64,000 bases of DNA. It comes from Sagittula salina. GTDB lineage: Bacteria; Pseudomonadota; Alphaproteobacteria; Rhodobacterales; Rhodobacteraceae. The stretch is from contig NZ_JAGISH010000004.1 in NCBI RefSeq assembly GCF_017813235.1, positions 270,299-334,298 of the forward strand, given 5' to 3'. Made by a program: the position numbers and the translations under genes. Below are positions 26,160 to 35,373 of this stretch, one piece after another (position 1 is the first letter of the stretch; each line of letters begins with the position of its first letter). Below the pieces are notes generated by a model. That model saw nothing but the letters and a program-made list of their open reading frames with translations. It did no database searches and was not told the DNA's origin.

Positions 26160-27035
26160 ATGGCAGAGCTGCGCAACGACATTCCGGGATTCACCCCGCA
26201 TAGGGTAACACCGGGCGGGCAGCGGATCGTCTGGGAACAGGGCGGCAACGGACCGCCGCTGGTGCTGCTGCACGGCTTTCCCCAGACGCGCGCCATGTGG
26301 GCCGGGCTCGCCCCCGCGCTGGCGGAACGCTTCACTGTCGTGGCCCCCGACCTGCGCGGCTACGGAGAAAGCGGCAAACCGCCGGGCGTGGAGAACTACA
26401 GTTTCCGCGCCATGGCCGCGGATGTGCTGTCCCTGATGGACCATCTCGGACACAGGGATTTCCACCTTGTGGGCCACGACCGGGGTGCCCGTTGCGCGCA
26501 CCGGCTGGCTTTGGATGCGCCTGAACGGGTGCGCACGCTGACGCTCATGGACATCGTGCCGACGCATCTTCTGTTGGACCAACTGACGCAGGCGGTGGCG
26601 CGGGCCTATTACCACTGGTTCTATCTCAGCCAGCCGCACCCGTTCCCGGAAAACATGATCGCCGCCGACCCCGATGCCTATTACCAAAGCTGTCTGCTGG
26701 GCTGGGGTGGTGCGCGGCTGTCGGACTTTCCGCAGCTGGCTGCCTATCGCGCCGCCTGGGCCAACCCGGAGTGCCGCCGCGCCATGTGCGACGACTACCG
26801 CGCCGCCATCGACGTGGATTTCTCACTGGACGCCGCAGACCTGCACCGCCGCCTGTCCTGCCCGGCTTTGGTGCTTTATGGGGCGGAGGGTGCCATGGCG
26901 CGCGCTTTCGACGTGCCCGCAACTTGGGCGGCCCGGCTGTCGGATATGCGCGCCGCAGCGATCCCCGGCGGGCATTTCTTTGTCGAGCAGTCGCCGCAGG
27001 AGACGCTGAACGCGCTCGCTGGATTCCTGCCCTGA
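26160..27035 (+). CDS. Haloacetate (fluoroacetate) dehalogenase-like alpha/beta hydrolase
   Basis: A 291-residue alpha/beta hydrolase whose nucleophile is Asp, not Ser: VGHDRGARCAHRL places Asp107 with Arg108 and Arg111, the carboxylate-binding arginines of fluoroacetate dehalogenase. Other family residues are Asp131 (LMDIVP), His152-Trp153 (YYHWFYL, halide pocket), DDYRAAID with a Tyr, and His272 (GGHFFVEQ). HGFPQTRAMW is the oxyanion region. These match the known enzyme position by position, so hydrolysis of a C-halogen bond in a haloacetate or similar 2-halo acid is a strong prediction, with the actual substrate open. GGGGAGGC precedes the start at 26160, 34 bases after the binding-protein gene, suggesting co-transcription. 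Confidence 0.82.
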   Translation: MAELRNDIPGFTPHRVTPGGQRIVWEQGGNGPPLVLLHGFPQTRAMWAGLAPALAERFTVVAPDLRGYGESGKPPGVENYSFRAMAADVLSLMDHLGHRDFHLVGHDRGARCAHRLALDAPERVRTLTLMDIVPTHLLLDQLTQAVARAYYHWFYLSQPHPFPENMIAADPDAYYQSCLLGWGGARLSDFPQLAAYRAAWANPECRRAMCDDYRAAIDVDFSLDAADLHRRLSCPALVLYGAEGAMARAFDVPATWAARLSDMRAAAIPGGHFFVEQSPQETLNALAGFLP

Positions 27036-27052
27036 GACACCGAGGCGACAGC

Positions 27053-27964
27053 CTAGAGCCCGACGCTCCCCGGCGGTGCGTTGGCCTCGATCTTCTGGCC
27101 GAGGTATTTCTTGCGCGGCGCGGGCGGCAGCGCCAGCACATCCCCCCCCCAACCCTGCGCCAGAAAGTCGAACGCCAGCTGGCAATCGATGCCACAGCTT
27201 AGGATGTCATCGTACCAAGTTTCGTTCATTGCGTTCACCCGCGGATGCGTCATGTCGCGCGCGATGAAGGCGGTGTTGAACAGGTGTCTTGCCTGCAACG
27301 ACTTGCCCGCCTCCAGCTGTTCCAGCGTGTAGTTCAGCATCTGGTGGGCCTGCTGCATGTAGCGCGGCTGGTGCAGGCTGTCGGTGAATTCCCACAGGAC
27401 GTTGTCCTTGATGTGGCTGCTTTCCTGCAGGGCCATGGCGGCCCCGCTGTCGCGCAGTCGCTCCACGATGGCGGGGTACTTGTCGTATTTCACTGATTTC
27501 TTGTCATCGGTGTACAGCAAGAAGCGATGCTGCCGCAGGTCAGGGAACAGATGCGGCAGTGCCTTTGCCACCTTTGCCTGATGCGCGGATTCGATCGGGT
27601 TGCCGCTCAGGGGGAGGTCGAGGAAGATCGGCTTCCAGCCCAGCGCCCGCGCCATCTTCAGAACGGAACGGTTGTTCGAGACGAAGTAATGCGGGTAGTC
27701 GCGGGCACGGTTCTTGCGGTCCAGCGTCAGGTTGCGCAGCGTGCCGCAATAGGTCGAGTAGACCGCCACTTCGCCCACCGTGTCCGGATGCCGCGCCGTC
27801 GCGTCGATCCGCGCCGCCAGCGCCGCCCGCTCCAGCGGGGCACGGTCGAAGTCGTTCGACATCGGTTCCAGCCATGCGGTCAGCGCCCGCAGCCGGTCAC
27901 GCCGCCAGCGCAGCAGTTTCCGCAGGCGGCCGACCAGCCTCAGCTTCACAAGGTCCATCTGCAT
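27053..27964 (-). CDS. DUF616-like putative glycosyltransferase
   Basis: A 303-residue protein without signal peptide. VAVYSTYCGTLRNLT, then YPHYFVSNNRSVLKMARALG and HRFLLYTDDKKSVKYDKYP, resemble the DUF616/TOD1-type glycosyltransferase-like family; YTDDK may act as a DxD-like nucleotide-sugar site. WEFTDSLHQPRYMQQAHQML is another conserved-looking block. GGAGGAGGG lies upstream of the ATG at 27964. It is convergent with the dehalogenase-like gene and divergent from another sugar-transferase-like gene at 28123; the two probably work together on a surface glycan. The assignment comes from motif memory and is moderate. Confidence 0.55.
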   Translation of the reverse strand: MQMDLVKLRLVGRLRKLLRWRRDRLRALTAWLEPMSNDFDRAPLERAALAARIDATARHPDTVGEVAVYSTYCGTLRNLTLDRKNRARDYPHYFVSNNRSVLKMARALGWKPIFLDLPLSGNPIESAHQAKVAKALPHLFPDLRQHRFLLYTDDKKSVKYDKYPAIVERLRDSGAAMALQESSHIKDNVLWEFTDSLHQPRYMQQAHQMLNYTLEQLEAGKSLQARHLFNTAFIARDMTHPRVNAMNETWYDDILSCGIDCQLAFDFLAQGWGGDVLALPPAPRKKYLGQKIEANAPPGSVGL

Positions 27965-28027
27965 TGCGGGCCCTCCTCCGTTTCCCGCCCCCTTCTAATG
28001 CCCCCGTCGTGGGGCGCAATGCCCGTG

Positions 28028-28060
28028 CAGGTTCCGGGCAGGCTCCGGGCAGGTTCCGGG
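28028..28060. repeat. Three tandem 11-base repeats in a divergent promoter region
   Basis: CAGGTTCCGGG, CAGGCTCCGGG and CAGGTTCCGGG lie head to tail between two divergent glycosyltransferase-like genes. They could be regulator sites or slippage products. Outside coding sequence. Confidence 0.7.
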
Positions 28061-28122
28061 CTGACCCCCGTACTGGCTCCGTGCCACTTGCAACCCCACG
28101 GCACTTGGCTGAAAAGTCGGTC

Positions 28123-28989
28123 ATGGATCATAGACGCATCATCTTCTACTGGGCGCAGGGCGCCGATGCCGCGCCAGACGTGGTGCGCCGCGCCTGGCGC
28201 GCGTGGGAACGGCTCAATCCCGGTTGGGAGATCGCGATCTTTGACGCCGGCGATGCGGCGCGGGCCTTTGATGAACGTGGCATTCCGCACCCGCCCGCCA
28301 CCTTCCAGGGGCAGGCCGACATCTTTCGAATGCACGAACTGGAGGCCCGCGGCGGTGTCTACGTCGATGCCGCCACCGTGCCAGTGCGTCCGCTCGACGA
28401 CTGGCTGGGGCCACTGGCGGCGGAGGGCTTTTTTGCCTTCCACGAACCCTATCGCCGTCGCCCGATAGAGAACTGGTTTATCATCGGCACCCCCGGCCAT
28501 CCGATCCTGACCGCGTGGATGGAGGAAACGGTGCGCTACTGGCAGACGCCCCGCCGTCAGCAGGTCAGCCGCCGCGAGTTGAACCGCGGCACGAAAGGTG
28601 CGCTGTCCCTGCGCCTGACCGCGCTCAGGCTGGCGCTGACCGGCGTGCCCAAGGCAAAGCAGGTGCTGGAACCGAAGGACCGCGCATGGTCCGTGGCTCC
28701 CGACGGCGGCGCCGCGCGACCCGTGCATCCTTATTTCTGGCCGCATTACCTGTTCGACCACATGCTGCGGACCCGGCCGGACATCCGCGCGCTCTGGGCG
28801 AAGATGCCAAAGGAAGCCTCCTACAAGGACCTGATGCTGCGCCACTGGAAACGCGACTACGTCACAATGACCGCCGACGATCTGCGGACGCTGACGGCAG
28901 GTTCGCGAATGCAGAAGCTGGCGCTGAACCGCCTGCCACCCGAACCCTTTCTCGAGGCCCTGCTGCAGGGCCGCGCCATTTCATCCTAG
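28123..28989 (+). CDS. Glycosyltransferase of the capsular-polysaccharide / GT32-like type
   Basis: A 288-residue protein with the Gly-transf-sug/Caps_synth pattern: IIFYWAQGADAAPDVVRRAW at the N-terminus, NPGWEIAIFDAGDAARAF, and FQGQADIFRMHELEARGGVY followed by VDAATVPV. In the family the last segment is normally D-x-D (YxDxD); here it reads VDAAT, so the metal-binding DxD is changed. This may mean altered donor use or a divergent acceptor enzyme. The C-terminal half is basic with HPYFWPHYLFDHMLRT. It starts at 28123 and runs into the transporter permease gene 45 bases later. Role inferred: transfer of a sugar to a surface polymer. Confidence 0.62.
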   Translation: MDHRRIIFYWAQGADAAPDVVRRAWRAWERLNPGWEIAIFDAGDAARAFDERGIPHPPATFQGQADIFRMHELEARGGVYVDAATVPVRPLDDWLGPLAAEGFFAFHEPYRRRPIENWFIIGTPGHPILTAWMEETVRYWQTPRRQQVSRRELNRGTKGALSLRLTALRLALTGVPKAKQVLEPKDRAWSVAPDGGAARPVHPYFWPHYLFDHMLRTRPDIRALWAKMPKEASYKDLMLRHWKRDYVTMTADDLRTLTAGSRMQKLALNRLPPEPFLEALLQGRAISS

Positions 28990-29033
28990 GTCGGGCCCTC
29001 CCCGACCTGTCCCGCCCGAACCGGACCGAGGCC

Positions 29034-29975
29034 ATGCCGCTTTCCCTCCTCCGCCGCCTTTTCACGCTGGCCCTCAGCCTGATCGCCGCCTCGCTGGCGA
29101 TCTTTCTCGCGGTGGAAGTCATCCCCGGCGACCCCGCCAGCACCATGCTTGGACTGGAGGCGCGCCCCGAAACGCTGGCTGCCCTGCGCGCCGAACTTGG
29201 CCTCGATCAGCCCCCGGTGCAGCGCTATCTGGGATGGGTCGCGGGGATGCTGCGGGGCGATTTCGGCATTTCCTATACCTACCGCGTGCCAGTGTCGGAG
29301 CTTATCGCCGACCGGCTGGCGGTCTCGCTGCCTCTGGCCGGGCTGGCGCTGGTACTGGCTGTGGCATTGGCGCTGCCCGCCGGACTGGCGGCCGCCGCCT
29401 GGCGCGGGCGCCTTCCCGATCTGGCGGTCAGCGGCGGGGCGCAACTGGGCATCGCCGTTCCAAACTTCTGGCTCGCCATGTTGCTGGTCACGCTCTTCGC
29501 GCTGCGCTGGCGGTTCTTTCCTTCCGGCGGTTTCCCCGGCTGGGATACGCCGCTGCAAGCCCTCCGTGCGCTGATCCTGCCCGCCGTCGCGCTGGCCCTG
29601 CCTCAGGCGGCGATCCTCACGCGGGTGCTCCGCTCCGCCCTCATCGACGCGCAGGGCGAGGACTTCATCCGCACCGCCCGTGCCAAGGGACTGTCGCGCG
29701 GCCAGGCCCTGCGCCACCACGGGCTGAGGAACGCCGCCCTGCCGGTGCTGACACTGATCGGGTTGCAGTTTTCCTTTCTTCTGGCGGGCGCGATCATCAT
29801 TGAACAGGTCTTCTACCTGCCGGGACTCGGCCAGCTGATCTTCAAGGCGATCACCCAGCGGGACCTGATCACGGTGGAATCGGTGACGATGCTGCTGGTC
29901 TGCGCCGTGATCGCCGTCACCTTCCTGACCGATGTGGCCCATGCGCTCGCCGATCCGAGGCTCAGGCGGCGATGA
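29034..29975 (+). CDS. ABC transporter permease, DppB/OppB type
   Basis: A 313-residue inner-membrane permease with six predicted helices. N-terminal LFTLALSLIAASLAIFLAVEVIPGDPA is the DppB-type opening, and LGLDQPPVQRYLGWVAGMLRGDFG is the conserved periplasmic loop. The EAA loop, contacting the ATPase, is FIRTARAKGLSRGQALRHHG. It starts at GCCATGCCG (29034), overlaps the second permease by four bases (ATGA) and forms the pore with it. Confidence 0.92.
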   Translation: MPLSLLRRLFTLALSLIAASLAIFLAVEVIPGDPASTMLGLEARPETLAALRAELGLDQPPVQRYLGWVAGMLRGDFGISYTYRVPVSELIADRLAVSLPLAGLALVLAVALALPAGLAAAAWRGRLPDLAVSGGAQLGIAVPNFWLAMLLVTLFALRWRFFPSGGFPGWDTPLQALRALILPAVALALPQAAILTRVLRSALIDAQGEDFIRTARAKGLSRGQALRHHGLRNAALPVLTLIGLQFSFLLAGAIIIEQVFYLPGLGQLIFKAITQRDLITVESVTMLLVCAVIAVTFLTDVAHALADPRLRRR

Positions 29976-30787
29976 AACGGTCCCTGATCCTCGGCGCGGC
30001 ACTCACCGGACTCATGGCGGCGGCGGCGCTTCTGGCCTTCGCCTGGGTACCCTACGACGTCGCCGCCGTCGACATCCCGTCCAAACTCCAGCCGCCCTCG
30101 ACCGCCCACCTCCTCGGGACCGAACGCTACGGGCGCGACATCCTGTCGATGCTCATGCTCGGCGCGCAGACCTCGCTGGCGGTAGCGCTGGTGGCGGTGG
30201 GGATCGGCATGGGCGCGGGCGTTCCGCTGGGCCTCGCCGCCGCCGCCACCCGTGGCAGCCTGCTGGACGAAGCACTCTCCCGCACGTCCGACCTGATCTT
30301 CGCCTTCCCCAGCCTCGTGACGGCGATCCTCATCACCGCGACCTTCGGCCCCTCCGCACTGAACGCGATCCTCGCCATCGGCCTCTTCAACGTGCCGGTC
30401 TTCGCCAAACTGACCCGGGGCGCGGCCCTGGCACTCTGGCAGCGAGAATTCATCCTCGCCGCACGTACCTTCGGAAAATCGCGCCCCCGCATCAGCCTCG
30501 AACATATCCTGCCCAACCTCGCGAGCCTCCTGATCGTGCAGGGCACCATCCAGTTCTCGCTGGGCATCCTTGCCGAAGCCGGCCTGAGCTACGTCGGCCT
30601 CGGCGCCCAGTCGCCAACCCCCAGCTGGGGCCGGATGCTGGCTGATGCGCAGACCCTGGTCGGCATCGCGCCGCACACCGCACTCTTCCCCGGCCTCGCA
30701 ATCGTCGCTGCGGTGATGGGCTTCAACCTGTTGGGGGACGGGCTGCGCGACGCACTCGACCCCCGGCTCAAGGCGGGGCGTACCTGA
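29972..30787 (+). CDS. ABC transporter permease, DppC/OppC type
   Basis: A 271-residue inner-membrane permease. HLLGTERYGRDILSMLMLGA is the OppC-type periplasmic motif (normally GTDxxGRD), and LAARTFGKSRPRISLEHILPN is the EAA loop. GILAEAGLSYVGLGAQSPTPSWG is highly typical of the family. It starts inside the first permease gene's stop and ends one base inside the ATPase start, so the transporter genes form a tight operon. Confidence 0.92.
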   Translation: MKRSLILGAALTGLMAAAALLAFAWVPYDVAAVDIPSKLQPPSTAHLLGTERYGRDILSMLMLGAQTSLAVALVAVGIGMGAGVPLGLAAAATRGSLLDEALSRTSDLIFAFPSLVTAILITATFGPSALNAILAIGLFNVPVFAKLTRGAALALWQREFILAARTFGKSRPRISLEHILPNLASLLIVQGTIQFSLGILAEAGLSYVGLGAQSPTPSWGRMLADAQTLVGIAPHTALFPGLAIVAAVMGFNLLGDGLRDALDPRLKAGRT

Positions 30788-32544
30788 TGGATCGATCCCG
30801 ACCACCAAGGCCCGAAGCCCCCGCCCCCTCCGCCGCTGGCCCCATCGCCAGAGGCGCCGGCCCGCTCCCCCACTTCTTTGGTTCAAAAATACCGCGGGGG
30901 GGCCGCTCCGAAGGAGCGGCGGGGGCGGAGCCCCCGGGCGGTCGGATTGCCGCGGGCGATCCGAAACCGCTCCTGACACTCGACACCCTCTCGGTCGCCA
31001 TCGAGGGCCAGACGCTGCTGCACGGGGTCTCCCTGCGGCTCCAGCCCGGAGAAACACTGGCCCTGACCGGCGAATCCGGTTCGGGAAAATCGCTTACCGC
31101 ACTGGCGGTGATGGGACTCCTGCCCCGCGCGGCCACAATCTCCGGCACCCTGACCTTCGACGACACGGACCTCGACCGCATCGCCCCCCGCCGCCGCGAC
31201 CTGCTGCGCGGGGCTCAGATGGCCATGGTCTTTCAGGAGCCGATGACCGCGCTCAACCCGCTTATGACCATAGGCGCGCAGATCGCAGAGGTCTTTTCCA
31301 TTCACCGCCGCCCGGCACCCGACCTCCGGGCGCTGCTGGATCGTGTCGGTCTCGACGTTCCGCCAACGCGCTACCCGCACGAATTGTCCGGCGGTCAGCG
31401 CCAGCGCGTCGTGATCGCGATCGCCATCGCACTGCGTCCGAAGCTGCTGATCGCCGACGAACCGACCACCGCGCTGGATGTGACGACCCAAGCGCAGATC
31501 CTGTCGCTGCTCAGGGATCTCACACGCGAGGACGGCATGGCGCTGCTGATGATCACCCATGACCTCGCCGTTGTGGCGCAGATGGCGCAGCGCATCGCGG
31601 TTCTGAAGGACGGGCGTCTGGTCGAATGCGCCGCCACGGCAGAGGTGCTGTCCACGCCCCGCCACCCCTATACCCGCGAACTTGTCGCGGCCTCCGGCCA
31701 CCGCGCCCGCCTGCCGACCGCCTCAGTCGGAGAGGTCCTGCTGCGGGCACGCGATGTCTCTGTCGCGTATCCGGGGCGGCGGCGGCACCTGCTGGAGAGG
31801 CCGCTCCCCTTCACCGCAGTGCAGGGCGTCAGCTTTGACCTCAGGCGCGGCGAACGGCTGGGCCTCGTGGGCGAGAGCGGCTGCGGCAAGTCGACCCTGA
31901 CGCGCACCCTGCTTGGACTGGAACCGCGCGCGACGGGACGCATAACACTCGACGGGCAGGCGGTGGACCCGCACCGCCCGGATTCTGCGGTGCAGCGGCG
32001 TATCCAGGTGGTATTTCAGGACCCCTACGGCAGTTTCGACCCGCGCCACCGCGTCGCGCGCCTGCTGGCGGAACCGTATCACCTGCTGGGACACGCGCCC
32101 CCGCCGGGCGCCATCGACCGGGCACTGGCGGAGGTCGGCCTTTCGCCCAGGGACGCGCGGCGGCACATCCACGCGTTTTCGGGCGGGCAGCGACAGAGGC
32201 TCGCCATCGCCCGCGCACTGATCATACGGCCGGAGGTGATCGTGCTGGACGAGGCCGTCTCGGCGCTCGACGTGCGCGTGCGGGCGCAGATCCTCGACCT
32301 GCTGGCTCAACTGTCACAACGGCACCGGCTGACGTGGATCTTCATCAGCCATGACCTGTCGGTGGTGCGGCAGGTGACGGACCGCGTGCTGGTCATGTGC
32401 CAGGGCAAGATCGTGGAGGATGCGCCGACCGAGACGCTCTTTGCCGCGCCGCGCCATCCCTATACCCGCGCCCTGCTGGAGGCCGCGCCGAAACTGCCTG
32501 ACAACACCGCGACTGCTGGACCCCGCCGCGCGCCTCCGGCATGA
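30787..32544 (+). CDS. Fused dual-ATPase ABC transporter subunit (DppD-DppF type)
   Basis: A 585-residue protein with two ABC domains. The first (about 58-300) has [24 protein letters not shown] and [13 protein letters not shown]; the second (about 315-565) has [24 protein letters not shown] and [12 protein letters not shown]. Both carry complete Walker A, signature and Walker B sites. Fusion replaces the usual separate D and F subunits. The start at 30787 overlaps the permease stop (TGATG), but the first 55-60 residues are odd: they translate a repeat element (30872-30935) with two hairpins. No internal ATG, GTG or TTG gives a normal family N-terminus, so the extension may be real. Confidence 0.88.
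   Translation: MDRSRPPRPEAPAPSAAGPIARGAGPLPHFFGSKIPRGGRSEGAAGAEPPGGRIAAGDPKPLLTLDTLSVAIEGQTLLHGVSLRLQPGETLALTGESGSGKSLTALAVMGLLPRAATISGTLTFDDTDLDRIAPRRRDLLRGAQMAMVFQEPMTALNPLMTIGAQIAEVFSIHRRPAPDLRALLDRVGLDVPPTRYPHELSGGQRQRVVIAIAIALRPKLLIADEPTTALDVTTQAQILSLLRDLTREDGMALLMITHDLAVVAQMAQRIAVLKDGRLVECAATAEVLSTPRHPYTRELVAASGHRARLPTASVGEVLLRARDVSVAYPGRRRHLLERPLPFTAVQGVSFDLRRGERLGLVGESGCGKSTLTRTLLGLEPRATGRITLDGQAVDPHRPDSAVQRRIQVVFQDPYGSFDPRHRVARLLAEPYHLLGHAPPPGAIDRALAEVGLSPRDARRHIHAFSGGQRQRLAIARALIIRPEVIVLDEAVSALDVRVRAQILDLLAQLSQRHRLTWIFISHDLSVVRQVTDRVLVMCQGKIVEDAPTETLFAAPRHPYTRALLEAAPKLPDNTATAGPRRAPPA
30872..30935. repeat. Interspersed repeat with two hairpins, inside the ATPase frame
   Basis: CTTCTTTGGTTCAAAAATACC (30873-30893) is the repeat core. 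It is followed by a perfect hairpin, GCCGCTCC-gaa-GGAGCGGC (30902-30920), and a second, GGGGGC-gga-GCCCCC (30921-30935). Copies elsewhere in the window are intergenic; this one is read in frame by the ATPase gene as [20 protein letters not shown]. Confidence 0.65.
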
Positions 32545-32567
32545 CTTCGCCCAAGGGAGGAACAATC

Positions 32568-33293
32568 ATGCGCTTTGAGAACCATAACGCCATCGTCACC
32601 GGGGGAGCTTCCGGCATCGGGCTGGGCATCGCCACGCGGCTTGCGTCCGAGGGTGCGACGGTAACGGTCTGGGATATTTCGGAGGAGAATCTGCGCGCTT
32701 TGCCCGAGGGGCTGCGCGCGCGGCGCATCGACGTCACCGACCCACAGGCCGTGCAGGCCGCCATGACAGAGGACAAGGACGCCATGGGCGGGCTGGAGGT
32801 TCTGGTGTGCTCTGCCGGGATCACCGGGCCGAACACGACGGTGATCGACTATCCGCTGGAGGACTGGCACCGGGTGATGGACCTGAACCTGCACGGGGTC
32901 TTTCACTGCAACCAGGCGGCGGCCCGGCTGATGCGGCCCGAGGGACGCGGGCGGATCGTCAATATGGCCTCTGTCGCGGGCAAGGAGGGCAATCCGAATG
33001 CCTCGGCCTATTCCACATCCAAGGCGGCGGTGATCGGCCTGACGAAATCGCTGGGCAAGGAACTGGCGGATACGGCCATCACGGTGAACGCGGTGGCCCC
33101 CGCGGCGGTGGAGACGGCGATTTTCGCCCAGATGACGCCGGAGTTCACCGCTTACATGAAGTCGAAGATCCCCATGGGCCGTTTCGGCACCATCGACGAG
33201 GTGGCAGCCATGGTCTGCTGGCTCTGCTCGCCCGAGGCGTCGTTCTGCACGGGCGCGGTGTTCGATCAGTCCGGCGGGCGGGCAACCTACTGA
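32568..33293 (+). CDS. Short-chain dehydrogenase/reductase
   Basis: A 241-residue classical SDR. TGGASGIG (11-18) binds the dinucleotide, CSAGIT replaces the usual NNAG, NMASVAG carries the catalytic Ser, and YSTSKAA the Tyr148/Lys152 pair. The start at 32568 is favoured by AAGGGAGG seven bases before; an earlier ATG at 32541 overlaps the ATPase stop. The C-terminus ends FDQSGGRATY. NAD(P)-dependent oxidation of a hydroxyl or reduction of a ketone on the transported compound is plausible from its place in the operon. Substrate unknown. Confidence 0.85.
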   Translation: MRFENHNAIVTGGASGIGLGIATRLASEGATVTVWDISEENLRALPEGLRARRIDVTDPQAVQAAMTEDKDAMGGLEVLVCSAGITGPNTTVIDYPLEDWHRVMDLNLHGVFHCNQAAARLMRPEGRGRIVNMASVAGKEGNPNASAYSTSKAAVIGLTKSLGKELADTAITVNAVAPAAVETAIFAQMTPEFTAYMKSKIPMGRFGTIDEVAAMVCWLCSPEASFCTGAVFDQSGGRATY

Positions 33294-33355
33294 CTTGACC
33301 GGAAAAGCGCATGGCGCGAGGCTGCGCAGGGGGCGTGCACACGGGAGGGCGGGCT

Positions 33356-34096
33356 ATGCGGTTGCAGGACAAGGTGGCGCTGGTCACGGGGGCTGCCTCG
33401 GGCTTTGGTGAGGGGATCGCGACACGCTTCGCACGCGAAGGCGCACGGGTGGTGGTCGCCGACATCGACCGGGACGGCGCCGAGCGTGTGGCGGCCGAGA
33501 CCGGCGGACTGGCGGCGCATGTGGACGTCTCGGACGGCGACAGCGTGACCGCCATGCTGGAATGGGTTCAGGCAGAACTGGGCGTGCCCGATGTCCTTGT
33601 GAACAACGCCGGCATCACCCATCTGCCCGCGCTGATGGAGGAGGTCAGCGAGGCGGATTTCGACCGGGTCTTTGCCGTCAACTGCAAGTCCGTTTATCTG
33701 ACCGCGCGGGCCATGGTCCCGAAGCTCAAGGCAAAGGGCGGCGGAGCGATCCTGAACATCGCCTCCACCGCTGGCGTTTCGCCGCGGCCGCGGCTGAACT
33801 GGTACAACGCGTCAAAGGGCTGGATGATCACCGCGACAAAGGCCATGGCGGTCGAACTGGCGCCCTACGGCATCCGCGTCAACGCACTGAACCCGGTGGC
33901 CGGAGAGACTCCTCTGCTGAAAAGCTTCCTCGGGGAGGACACACCGGAAATGCGGGCGAAGTTCCTTGCCACGATCCCGCTGGGGCGGTTTTCCACGCCT
34001 GAGGATCTGGCCAACGCCGCGCTCTACCTATGCTCCGACGAAGCGAGCATGGTGACTGGCGTCTGCATGGAGGTGGACGGCGGGCGCTGCATCTGA
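33356..34096 (+). CDS. Short-chain dehydrogenase/reductase (glucose/ribitol-type)
   Basis: A second SDR of 246 residues: TGAASGFG (11-18), VLVNNAGITH, NIASTAG and WYNASKG with Tyr150/Lys154, then the C-terminal VTGVCMEVDGG typical of the FabG-like group. GGGAGGGC precedes the start at 33356, 62 bases after the previous SDR. It is distinct from that SDR in sequence, so not a recent duplication. Both likely act on products of the transported substrate. Confidence 0.86.
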   Translation: MRLQDKVALVTGAASGFGEGIATRFAREGARVVVADIDRDGAERVAAETGGLAAHVDVSDGDSVTAMLEWVQAELGVPDVLVNNAGITHLPALMEEVSEADFDRVFAVNCKSVYLTARAMVPKLKAKGGGAILNIASTAGVSPRPRLNWYNASKGWMITATKAMAVELAPYGIRVNALNPVAGETPLLKSFLGEDTPEMRAKFLATIPLGRFSTPEDLANAALYLCSDEASMVTGVCMEVDGGRCI

Positions 34097-34188
34097 GGGT
34101 TCTTGCCCCGGCGGCGCCGGGACGGCCCGCGCGCCATTCGGCGCGGGCGGGCGGGGGGCAGGGTGGAGAAGGGAAGAAGGGAAAGCGG

Positions 34189-35184
34189 ATGGAGATGCGA
34201 CCGGGGCCGAGAAACCTGATCACCGACGTGGCGGGGCTGCGCGTGGGCAACGCGCAGGACGACGGGCTGCGCAGTGGCGTGACGGTGGTGACGGGGGATG
34301 CGCCCTTCGTCGCCTCGGTCGCGGTGCATGGCGGCGCGCCCGGCACGCGGGAGACGGATCTTCTGGCGCCCGACAAGAGCGCGCCGGGGGTCGACGCGCT
34401 GGTGCTCTCTGGCGGCAGCGCCTTTGGGCTTGCGGCGGCGCAGGGGGTGATGGAGGCGCTGCACGAAGCCGGGCGCGGCTTCGAGGTCTTCTCCGCCCGG
34501 GTGCCGTTGGTGCCTGCGGCGATCCTTTTTGACCTGCTGAACGGCGGTGAAAAGGGTTGGACCGAGAACCCCTACCCTGCCTTGGGGCGGGCTGCGCTGG
34601 CAGAAGCGTCGGCGGCCATCGCGCTGGGGACGGCCGGTGCCGGGACCGGGGCGCAAACGGCGCACCACAAGGGCGGGCTGGGGTCGGCCTCTCTGGTGAT
34701 TGCGGGCGTCACGGTGGGCGCACTGGTGGCGGTGAACCCGGTGGGCAGCGTGACCACGCCCTCGGGGCGGCATTTCAATGCCGGGCCCTTGGAGATCGGC
34801 GGCGAATTCGGCGGGCTGGGGGTAGACCCCGCCCCCGCATGGAAGTTGCTGCCCAGCCGCAAGGCGCAGACCATGGCGGCGCAGGGCAACACCACCATCG
34901 CCGTGGTCGCCACCGACGCGCGGCTGGACAAGGCGCAGTGCCACCGGATGGCGGTGGCAGCACACGACGGCATTGCGCGGGCGATCCTGCCAGCGCATAC
35001 CCCGATGGACGGAGATTTGGTCTTTGGGGCCGCGACCGGACGGGTTGAGCCGGACGAGATGACGCTGGCCATGCTGGGCCACGCGGCGAGCCTGTGCCTG
35101 TCGCGGGCCATCGCGCGCGCTGTCTGGGAGGCAGTGCCCGCACCGGGGGATACGTTGCCGACGCTGCGCGAGACATTGGCATAA
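34189..35184 (+). CDS. P1-family peptidase (DmpA/L-aminopeptidase-like)
   Basis: A 331-residue Ntn-type aminopeptidase-like protein. MRPGPRNLITDVAGLRVGNAQ is the family opening; LSGGSAFGLAAAQGVM follows. The probable autocleavage/nucleophile region is ALVAVNPVGSVTTPSG, where a Gly-Ser pair could be the cut site as in DmpA; I could not confirm the residue. It starts at ATG 34189 with GAAGGGAA upstream, the third catabolic gene after the transporter operon. A peptide transporter plus a P1 aminopeptidase fits uptake and hydrolysis of peptides or amides. Confidence 0.8.
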   Translation: MEMRPGPRNLITDVAGLRVGNAQDDGLRSGVTVVTGDAPFVASVAVHGGAPGTRETDLLAPDKSAPGVDALVLSGGSAFGLAAAQGVMEALHEAGRGFEVFSARVPLVPAAILFDLLNGGEKGWTENPYPALGRAALAEASAAIALGTAGAGTGAQTAHHKGGLGSASLVIAGVTVGALVAVNPVGSVTTPSGRHFNAGPLEIGGEFGGLGVDPAPAWKLLPSRKAQTMAAQGNTTIAVVATDARLDKAQCHRMAVAAHDGIARAILPAHTPMDGDLVFGAATGRVEPDEMTLAMLGHAASLCLSRAIARAVWEAVPAPGDTLPTLRETLA

Positions 35185-35373
35185 GCGAAGCGTGGCGTGT
35201 ACCTGCGGGCTGAACGCGAGTTCGCACCGCGGGGAGAGACCGGAGACCTCATGCGCGCTGGCTGTGTGACAGTGACCAGCATGTTGTTCGCGGCGATGCT
35301 GGCGATCGCAGGCCGGCCATGGGCAAGCTGATAGCGCCGCGGATCGCCTCGAAAACTCGCCAGCCCGGCCGGT

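Noticed and set aside
24476..26335. 619-residue minus-strand open frame
   Set aside because: Antisense to the well-supported binding-protein gene and dehalogenase start; low-information composition.
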